The notes beneath the pieces were generated by a model. It saw nothing but the letters and a program-made list of their open reading frames with translations. It was not told the DNA's origin and searched no databases. Below, in pieces: positions 57,062 through 64,000 of a stretch of 64,000 nucleotides of DNA. Position numbers and translations under genes: made by a program. Positions within the stretch are counted from its first letter, which is position 1. Every line of letters begins with the position of its first letter. The stretch is from Schistosoma mansoni. Lineage: Eukaryota; Platyhelminthes; Trematoda; Strigeidida; Schistosomatidae. The stretch is from NCBI RefSeq assembly GCF_000237925.1, contig NW_017386031.1:558001-622000 (forward strand), given 5' to 3'.

Positions 57062-57262
57062 AGAAGGGGATTCCGCGGAGATTTTAGTAGTTTTATAGTT
57101 GAAATCATGAGTCAATTGAAGCTGGACCACCAGGGAGAACCTAGAAGCACTGGACGGCCTTTTCGTCCTATTGTGGGACTCCTCAGCAGTGCGCATCCAT
57201 GATCTCGCTTCGCGAGATTCGAACCCAGGGCCTATCAGTTTCGCGCGCAAGCGCTTAACCTT
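57062..57262 (-). repeat. F2 SINE with near-intact ribozyme
   Basis: Tail, ribozyme and tRNA head (box B complement gattcgaacccagg). Confidence 0.8.
57147..57192 (-). ncRNA. F2 hammerhead ribozyme, near intact
   Basis: Stem I GCACTG/CAGTGC and stem II GTCC/GGAC perfect; CTGAGGA, GAAA and GTC kept; one mismatch in the minimal stem III. Confidence 0.6.
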
Positions 57263-57277
57263 ATACAACAATGAGAG

Positions 57278-57515
57278 AGGGGTTTTGTAGATATTACAGC
57301 AGATTAATAGTTGAATTCATGAGTTAATTGAAGCTAGACCACCATAAAGGTTAAGTGTTCTCACACATGACTGATAGATCCAGAGTTCGAAACTCATGAG
57401 ATACGATCGTGAATGAGCACTACTGACGAGTCTTTTACTACGACGAATCAGCTATCTACTACTTCCAAGTTTCCCATTATGATCTAACTACAATTGAATT
57501 TTAATCTCAACTATT
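57278..57515. repeat. F2 SINE, inverted-tail form
   Basis: Minus-oriented tail (57278-57349), then plus-oriented box A, box B gagttcgaaactc, a dead ribozyme and tail. Confidence 0.65.
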
Positions 57516-57536
57516 AAATTTTATATAACAACTTAC

Positions 57537-57737
57537 TTGAATGTTTTATCAATGATAATCTTTTAACACCTTTTGCTTTCGATAATATATGTAATCTAGA
57601 ATTTCTTTCCTGATTGAATATATCATCAGTAGATGTCCTGGCATTGATGTCTTTCACAATTAATTCTTCATTGACTGTTTCTAATTCATTTGATTTGGAA
57701 TTCAATCTTGTTGAAGATGTATTCATTCGATAATGAT
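57537..57737 (-). CDS. Candidate coding exon (201 nt), phase 1 at both ends
   Basis: Minus strand: acceptor ttctttctttacatgaag, 201 nt, donor GTAAGT. Reads HYRMNTSSTRLNSKSNELE, then SRLHILSKAKGVKRLSLIKH. Its one-base exit joins the two-base entry of 54910-55245 to make an Ile codon. Hydrophilic, Ser/Lys-rich, no domain recognised. The preceding exon must lie above 58 kb. Confidence 0.45.
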
Positions 57738-57744
57738 CTTCATG

Positions 57745-58360
57745 TAAAGAAAGAATAACCATTGGAATTAAAATTAGGATGTGTGGACATATACCAAAGT
57801 GTTTTTCACTTAGTATTGTTTGTTTGAATCTTCCCATCGATGTGTTAGGACTGCAACTGGTCAATCTCTAATTGGCATATGTGCATACTGTGCGTATTGC
57901 CTCGATATAGCCTTAATTCGGGACTCAGTAGCCGAGTGGATAACGTGATGGCGTTTGAAGCGAGGGTACTGGGTTCGAGTCCCAGAGTGAACATCAACAA
58001 GTCTGAGATGTAGGTATATCCAGCTGACGAGTCCCAAATAGGACGAAAAGCGCGTCAAACTGGATCCCACTGCTAGCCACTATCCATCTCTGCTTAACAT
58101 GTACCAAAATGGTTGCAGAAACAAATAGAATCAAATATTACGATAAGAAGAGTTGAAAATAAATATCCACCATCTTCTATTGCCGAACATATAATGGCAA
58201 TAGGCCATAAGATTGATCTAAACTCGGCTTTTGTAGTCTTGTATAAAAGTGTAAAAGGACGTATACTAGGGTTTAATGAAGCTTTAGCCATACGAAAATT
58301 CAAACCTCCTTTGCATATTCAAAAAGAGTTTGTTCTTACCTTAAACCTACCCTGATAATA
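57745..58360 (+). mobile_element. Penelope-like element, GIY-YIG end, split by F1
   Basis: After the F1 insertion the plus strand reads VPKWLQKQIE, PPSSIAEHIMAIGHKID and FNEALAIRKFKPPLHIQKEF, typical of the GIY-YIG C-terminus of Penelope-like elements. Left of the insertion the frame reads IRMCGH, which may be its continuation. Strongly 5'-truncated. Confidence 0.65.
57802..58096 (-). repeat. F1 inverted chimera inside the Penelope-like element
   Basis: A minus-oriented tail joined to a plus-oriented tRNA head (box B gggttcgagtccc) and ribozyme (core CTGACGAG kept; GTC plus AAA). Flanked by acatataccaaagtg (57787-57801) and acatgtaccaaaatg (58097-58111). Confidence 0.8.
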
Positions 58361-58547
58361 TTAGATTATTATCTTGACTGATGCGGTATCAAATTGTTTT
58401 CACATTATTTTCCATATTATCCTTATCTCCTCTTACCCCCCATTTCCAATCTAGTTGACCTTTCACTTTTATGTATAAATGTTCTTAACAAGTATACGTA
58501 AGATCAGATTGTTCGAAATGTATTGCACTAATCTATCATCACAATCA

Positions 58548-58862
58548 AGTGGCTATCAGGACTGAGTAGCTAAGTGGATAACGCGATGGTGTTTGAAGCG
58601 AAAGGTACTGAGTTTGAGTCCCAGGGTGAACATCAACTCTGAGATGCAGGTACATCCAGACGACGAGTCGCAAATAGGACAAAACGCGCATCAAACTGGA
58701 TTTCACTGCTAGCCATTATCCATCTTCGCTTATAATGCTTGTGAATTACGGCAATATCTAGGCAATACGCACAGTATGCACACATGCCAATAAGAGACTG
58801 ATCAATTGTAGTCCTAAACATCGAAGGGAATATGCAACCAAACAATATTAAGTGAACATAAA
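58548..58862 (+). repeat. F1 SINE, full length
   Basis: Head, box B gagtttgagtccc, dead ribozyme (ACGACGA) and full tail. Confidence 0.8.
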
Positions 58863-59004
58863 AAAACATGTTCATACATTAGTCAATATCTATCTCAATT
58901 TCTTAGCTTGAAGGCATCTCAAGACACTTGAACAGCTCTGTGCACTATTTATCAACAATTAACAATCTATTATCGTAGTGTAATGAAAAAAAATTAAAAA
59001 TGGT

Positions 59005-59380
59005 TGTTTGTGGAGATTGTGATTACTTTAATAGTTGAATTCATTAGTCAATCTAAGCTAGATAACCATTAAAAACCTGGAAGCACTGGACTGCCGTTTA
59101 GTCCCAATATGAGACTCTTGAATAGTGTGCATCCATGATTCCGCACCCGGGAACCCAACCAAATACCTTCAGTCCCGCGCTCGAACTTTTTACCTCTAGA
59201 CCACTGAGTTGGGATCTGGAAATTTTAATGTCTAACATCAATCAATCCATGATCATGTGTAAGCATTCAATCATTGTCTGAGATAGATACCTATCTCTAC
59301 CCGACACAGATTGAACTCCATCAGTCACAGTTTCTCACTACAACTCCAGGAAATCTATTTTGAAGCCAGTCACTAGGTGC
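59005..59380 (-). repeat. F2 SINE, full length, old
   Basis: Tail to leader (tctcactacaactccagg) recognisable; ribozyme dead. Confidence 0.7.
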
Positions 59381-59925
59381 TTGAGAGTTAAGTATTACAA
59401 TGAAATCTAGAAAGAAATCTGCACCACTAATCTCATAAATAAAGTATATGCTAACTAATTAGATTCCAGTGCTCTTTAAAACATGATGGCTTAAACATAA
59501 TAAAACTACTTACGTAATCAATCAGTAAGGATAATTTGTGGATGAAAATTGATTTCATCAATTCTGTGCTGACATTTTATAATATTTTACATGTTGTAAC
59601 CATAACAACACTCTGTAATATGTCATGTTGTCAAGGTTACACTTTAGTGTGGATTATTCATGATTTACATAAATCTATGTGTAGATTTTCAATGTGTTTA
59701 CAATATGAGTTCATCTAATTACTAGGCTGTTATTAGGAGGGAACTTTTTGGGGTCATTTCTACAATGGTCTACAAGTGAACATCATTGTGATATGTGAAA
59801 CAAAAAAGGAAAACCCACTTACACCATGAATCGATACAATGATTAATAGCTTTGTTGTTTTTGTTGGTGACCAGTTGACCGATTGACTGTAAGTAGATAA
59901 ATATGGTTCTACAAGATATTTCAAT
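59381..59925. other. Unassigned interval
   Basis: Nothing supported. Confidence 0.35.
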
Positions 59926-59927
59926 GG

Positions 59928-60238
59928 TGAGATATTAACTCACTGAAGACAATGATGGATGTATCTCTCGATTTCGTGTATCGGTTGAGGTTAGACATTA
60001 AGACCGTTGGATGTCGACCGGCTCAACGGTCTAAAGGTTAAGCGTTCTCACGATAGAACGAGCATCCTGGGTTCGACTATCGCGAGACGGAATTATGCGT
60101 GAGCACTGCTGAGGAGTCCTACAGTAGAACGAAACAACCGTCCAGTGCTTCCAGGTTTATAATGGTGGATGAGCTTCAATTGACTCATGATCTCAACTAT
60201 TAAAATTACTATAATATCAACAAAACCCCCTTCTGACA
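59928..60238 (+). repeat. F2 SINE
   Basis: Leader, box A, box B gggttcgactatcg, ribozyme 60103-60148 (stem I perfect, core kept, stem II with a mismatch) and tail. Confidence 0.8.
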
Positions 60239-60402
60239 TTTCAGTAAGACAGGTTTATGTCATGACTGACGTCATTCATTAAGGGATTATGTAATATCTT
60301 TTGAAACATGAAGACATTTCACTTGGAACTAGAGATGAACTCGACAGTCAAATAGTTTGAGTTAGCTATCAATCTAATAAATTTAAACTAATGAAACTTC
60401 AG

Positions 60403-60599
60403 ATTCTGAAATTGAGAATATTTACACTAAACGAGCCCACCAAATTTTTCAGTTAACTGAAATACATGATACTCGTGGAGAAAATATAGTTGTTCTTAAG
60501 TGGATGATTGTCTTTTGGCGAAATTCTCCTATTTTCGAACAACGAGAAACATACTACGCTCGTATGATTTTGGGATGGTGGAGAAGATTTGTAGCTCAG
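60403..60599 (+). CDS. Candidate coding exon (197 nt), unknown product
   Basis: Acceptor actaatgaaacttcag, 197 nt, donor GTAGGT. Entered with two bases, it reads EIENIYTKRAHQIFQL, IVVLKWMIVFWRN and YYARMILGWWRRFVAQ. Rich in Trp and aromatic residues, with a possible IQ-like or membrane-near segment. A stop lies just upstream of the acceptor, as expected for an internal exon. Not matched to a family. Confidence 0.4.
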
Positions 60600-60602
60600 G
60601 TA

Positions 60603-60745
60603 GGTGATTTTGATGGAATTTTGTTCTCTGAGCTGAACGACATCATCAGCATAAACTTCGGATAGAAGTTGTCGTTCTGAAGGAGGATGAAAGCTTTACG
60701 ACCAAACCATTCAGCTCAGAGAACGAAACTCCATCGAAATACATG
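60603..60745. repeat. Imperfect inverted repeat
   Basis: Arms of about 33 bases (gttctctgagctgaa against ttcagctcagagaac) with a 66-base loop, right after the donor of the previous exon. Confidence 0.7.
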
Positions 60746-60912
60746 ATCCTAGAATTCGAATTGAATTCGTTGAAACACAAGTCGTTTGATCATAAATAAG
60801 CAATTCAGTTATTAATTGTATAGTTAATGAGTAATTATGAATGAATTTCATGTTTAAAATCAGTAGATTCTAGTAATCAACTTATGTGATTTCTTTTCAG
60901 TAACACGTTTGT

Positions 60913-61137
60913 CAAGATGGATAATGGCTAGCAATAGGATCCACGACACACGTTTCGTCCTAATTGTGACTTGTCAGCTGAATGTACTTGCATCCTAGGG
61001 TTGATGTTCACAACCTTCTGACTTAAGGCAATATCGAGGCGATTCGCATAGGATGCACATATGCCCAATAAGAGACTGATCAATTGCAATCCTAATCATC
61101 AATGGGATGATTCAACCAAACAATATCAAGTTAATTT
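60913..61137. repeat. F1 SINE unit 1 of a tandem trio, inverted chimera
   Basis: Minus-oriented ribozyme (60913-61009, CTGACAA, dead), then a plus-oriented tail. Confidence 0.7.
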
Positions 61138-61153
61138 AAACTTCACCTCATTG

Positions 61154-61465
61154 CACAAATGGTGGCTATGATGACTGAGAATCTAAGGGAATAACGTGTT
61201 GGCGTTTGAAGTGTGTGGTACTTGGTTCGAGTCCCAGAATGAACATCAGTTCTGAGATGCAGGTACATCCTACTGACGAGTCCGAAATAAGACGAAACGC
61301 GTATCGTGTATTCCACTACTAGCCATTATCCATCTTTGCTTATAGAGCTTGTAACTTTAGGCAATATCAAGGCAATCTGCACTGGATGCACATATGCCCA
61401 ATAAGAAACTGACCAGTTGCAGTCCTAAATAACAATGGGAAGATTCAAACAAGTAATATTAAGTG
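61154..61465 (+). repeat. F1 SINE unit 2, full length
   Basis: Head, box B tggttcgagtccc, ribozyme with CTGACGAG and CGAAAC and triplet ATC, full tail. Confidence 0.8.
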
Positions 61466-61492
61466 AATTCAAACTTCACCCCATTTCACAAG

Positions 61493-61663
61493 CAGGTGGC
61501 TATCAGGACTCAGTAGCTGAATGGATAGCGTGATGGCGTTTGAAGCGAAAGTACTGGGTTCAAGTCTCACAATGAACATCAACTCAGGTGCTAGTACATC
61601 CATCCGATGAGTCCCAAATAAGACGAAACACTCCTCCTGGATTCCACTACTAGACACTATCCA
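61493..61663 (+). repeat. F1 SINE unit 3, head plus ribozyme
   Basis: Head, box B gggttcaagtctc, ribozyme CCGATGA (dead). Joined to unit 2 by an aaacttcaccccatttcac linker. Confidence 0.75.
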
Positions 61664-62020
61664 TCAATCTTTTCTTTTCAATTAGTCATATATATATATA
61701 GATAGATATTCTAACTTAATCATTGTCATACTCAATTGACAATCCGTCAATTATTGGAAAAAGCATTTTTACACATTCTCTATTACAAATATTTCACTTT
61801 TATCTATTGTAGGTATTGTGCTTTCCAAATGTGTCAAATCTTAATTTGACAAACCAATCATCACATGATCCTAAATAGTCTGCACAATTTAATCGATTTA
61901 CACTACCAAAAAGGCACAATTATCACCGTCATTATCTTCATTTGTATTGATACTATTGTGATTTGGATTGTGAATTCACTTGTTAGATTGTTTTGAATCA
62001 GTTTGTGTTTTTAAGCAAAC
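61664..62020. other. 5' flank of MEG-B
   Basis: AT-rich, with a tatatatata tract at 61690. May hold the MEG-B promoter and 5' UTR; no motif is convincing. Confidence 0.4.
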
Positions 62021-62022
62021 AA

Positions 62023-62098
62023 ATGGAAAAGAATTACTTAGTCTCATGCCTTATTGTAATCCTGTTTGTTCTCTTTACAGAGATAAATGGTAGTGGAA
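62023..62098 (+). CDS. MEG-B exon 1, signal peptide
   Basis: ATG at 62023, 25 codons plus one base, then GTAAGT. Starts MEKNYLVSCLIVILF and ends TEINGSG: a clear signal peptide. Same coding length as the minus-strand exon at 34082 and alignable along it, including the donor and GTTATT after it. Caution: ctctttacag inside the exon could serve as an acceptor, giving an 18-nt exon instead, but the match to MEG-A across the whole 76 nt favours a single first exon. Confidence 0.65.
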
Positions 62099-62221
62099 GT
62101 AAGTTATTCTGTACTATATAACTAATGTGAATATAAAGTATGAGTAAGTAATTGATACTTTGGAAGAGTAAATGTTGTTTATCATTTGTGCTATGGTTTC
62201 ATATTATAAGAGTTTAGATTG

Positions 62222-62320
62222 ATATCATGAAGGGATCAACTTGGAAGTACTGGATCGTCGTTTCATTCTAGTATGGAGCTCCTTAACATTGTACATCCAT
62301 GATCTCAAATGAGGGATTTT
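62222..62320 (-). repeat. F2 ribozyme fragment
   Basis: aacttggaagtactggatcg and catccatgatctc; in MEG-B intron 1. Confidence 0.5.
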
Positions 62321-62344
62321 AACTTGACCAGTGGAATGTGAAGA

Positions 62345-62828
62345 TAAGATTTATTCAAAGTACAAATCAGAATTTTCAATACAAATGTCAAGACAGTTTT
62401 ACTGTATGGGGCGGAAACCTGGAGAACTACGAAAGCCATCATCCAGAAGATACAGGTGTTTGTTAACATTTCTCTACGCGAAATACTTCGGATTCGTTGA
62501 CCAGACACCACCAGCAACAACCTTCTGTGGGAGAGAACAAACCAGATTTCAGTGGAGGAAGAAATCAGGAAGAAGCGCTGGAAGTGGATAGGACATATTG
62601 AGGAAATCAACCAACTGGGTCACAGGGCAAGCCCTCACGTGGAATCCTGAAGGTTAAAGGAGAAGAGGAAGACAAAAGAACACATTACGCCGACAGATGG
62701 AGACAGACATTAGAAGAATGAATAAGAGTTGGATATAGCTAGAAAGGAAGGCCTAGGACAGAGTGGATTGTTGAATGCTGGTCGGCGGCCCATGTTCCAT
62801 CGGGAGTAACTTACGTAAGTAAGTAAAA
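62345..62828 (+). mobile_element. SR2-b LINE, 3' end, in MEG-B intron
   Basis: From FNTNVKTVLLYGAETW to the terminus (cgggagtaacttacgtaag). Confidence 0.85.
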
Positions 62829-62990
62829 AATTGATACTGCTGAAACTCATTTTCATCGACTGTACGATCATTCATCGAGTAGGAAATTTTTTTCTTTACA
62901 GTAACTTGAATCAGAGCATTGTCGACTGTTATTTTACACTTTATATGATACAGACATTAATATTTACTTTACTTTTGTTTGTATTTATAG

Positions 62991-62999
62991 AATCACCAA
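62991..62999 (+). CDS. MEG-B micro-exon 2 (9 nt, AATCACCAA)
   Basis: Acceptor ttttgtttgtatttatag, 9 nt, donor GTAAGT. Adds KSP in phase 1. Counterpart of MEG-A GACAACCAA at 31454. Further exons are expected beyond 63 kb or outside the window. Confidence 0.6.
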
Positions 63000-63076
63000 G
63001 TAAGTCAACTTCCATAGATATATATCATTGATTTATTATAACTCTTAATTACTTACAAACAGTAGGTAACATAATA

Positions 63077-63290
63077 AGCAAAGATGGATAGTGGCTAGCA
63101 GTGGAATCCAGGAGGAGTGTTTCGTCTTATTTCGTACTCGTCATCTAGATGTGTCTGAACCTCAGAGTTGATGCTCACTCCGGGACTCGAACGCAGTACT
63201 GTTGGCTTCAAACGCCATCACGTTATCCACTTAGTTACTGAGTCCTGATAGCCAATCGCTTGTGCAATGGGGTGAAGTTTAACTTCACAA
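63077..63290 (-). repeat. F1 SINE, head plus ribozyme
   Basis: Starts at the common ataagcaaagatgg point, dead ribozyme (ATGACGA), full head and the inter-unit linker (tgcaatggggtgaag). Confidence 0.75.
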
Positions 63291-63765
63291 TCACAGTACA
63301 GGTTTATTTTAACCCCGTAACAAATTTGATGTTAGAAAGTTAATTACTAACTATTTAGACACTTTGTATAACCTCAGACCACTTTTACGGTTGAACTTGA
63401 ATAATAGAGAATAGGTGGAAAATATAAGCAAGAGTAGTCCAGAGATTCCTTTATGTACAGGGAGAAAGCTCTCCTAGAAAAATGGAATATTAAGTAATCG
63501 ATTAATTAATAGTTCCATCAGAGTTTGATACATAATCGATCAATTCACTAAATGCCTTCTTACAGTATACAGATTGAGCAAAACGTTTCACAGCCTTTTC
63601 CTAACTTCCAAAGATCATATCGACGAATCGTCGTGTGATTTCATCGCTAGGCTTATAGCCTCAAATCTCTATTTACTCTGTTATATGTTAGAATAAAAAT
63701 AGTCAATAGTGCAAACTTCATTTAGTCTTCAACAATATACAGATAACTATGAGATCTAATGTAAG
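63291..63765. other. MEG-B intron or flank
   Basis: No further micro-exon could be supported. An 18-nt segment before GTAAGT at 63762 carries a stop in phase 1. Confidence 0.35.
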
Positions 63766-63766
63766 T

Positions 63767-64000
63767 CAATCAGTCAGTCAGTCAGCTGCAACGTAGGATC
63801 AGGCAGATATATGCATTGGCCCAAGTTGCCACACCTCATTAGCATAACAAGATGAACACCAAATCCATAGAAGTAGTTACTTCAATGGTTGTAATATATG
63901 AAAGAAAGATTGTGTATAAGGATATAGTACAGGAAGAAAGATAGATATGAAGCAATTTTAATCTTATAGTTTAAGGGGAGACAGAGAGTGTATACACCTA
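63767..64000 (-). mobile_element. Second LINE family 3' end, cut by the window edge
   Basis: cagtcagtcagtcagctgc, then the 3' UTR complement shared with 50391; runs off the right edge. Confidence 0.7.

Noticed and set aside
9600-61300. tRNA genes suggested by clear A and B boxes
   Set aside because: The boxes belong to F1, F2 and F3 SINE heads; none folds into a full cloverleaf with a plausible acceptor stem as far as I can judge.
63744-63761. 18-nt segment with acceptor and GTAAGT, possible MEG-B exon
   Set aside because: In phase 1 it ends in a stop before the donor, and it touches a LINE 3' end.
1-64000. CRISPR arrays, operons and ribosome binding sites
   Set aside because: Eukaryotic sequence with introns and retroelements; no regular spacer array exists.

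Overview
The window looks like a piece of a schistosome (blood fluke) nuclear genome. Three things point there: many 3' ends of an SR2-type RTE LINE with its gtaagtaag tail, many tRNA-headed repeats that carry a hammerhead ribozyme (the Sm-alpha type), and two genes built like the micro-exon genes (MEGs) of schistosomes. The species cannot be fixed from the sequence alone. Most of the 64 kb is nested, decayed repeat; host coding sequence is a small fraction.

Host genes. (1) A minus-strand MEG runs from a signal-peptide exon (34082-34157) through four tiny exons of 9, 21, 21 and 21 nt (31454, 29911, 24893, 21620). All are flanked by AG and GTAAGT/GTGAGT, all are multiples of three, and all stay open in phase 1; the gene probably continues below 21.6 kb. 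(2) A plus-strand paralogue begins at 62023-62098 with a signal-peptide exon of the same 76-nt coding length and the same final residues, followed by a matching 9-nt exon at 62991-62999; it continues past the window. (3) An intact minus-strand MARCH-type (RING-CH) membrane E3 ubiquitin ligase of 553 residues lies at 42052-43713. (4) Less certain exons: two phase-compatible minus-strand exons (57537-57737, 54910-55245), a minus-strand signal-peptide exon (51362-51636), and a plus-strand exon (60403-60599).

Mobile DNA. A CR1/Jockey-like LINE enters from the left edge. SR2/RTE copies occur throughout; the longest (51679-54175) keeps its 5' end and apurinic endonuclease and has an in-frame internal deletion. 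Very short SR2 derivatives (head only, or head plus tail, 79-144 bp) carry target-site duplications. Three tRNA-headed families (called F1, F2 and F3 here) each carry a type I hammerhead; several F2 ribozymes look intact. Many copies are inverted chimeras, and some of these have target-site duplications around the whole chimera. Other repeats: a hairpin-ended family (HP), an unclassified family (R5), a TG...CA LTR-like family, fragments of a second LINE 3' end, and a Penelope-like GIY-YIG fragment.

Layout: 0-20 kb is nearly all repeat; 20-34 kb is the MEG-A introns; 34-42 kb repeat; 42-44 kb MARCH; 44-51 kb repeat; 51-54 kb SR2; 54-58 kb candidate host gene; 58-62 kb repeats; 62-64 kb MEG-B.
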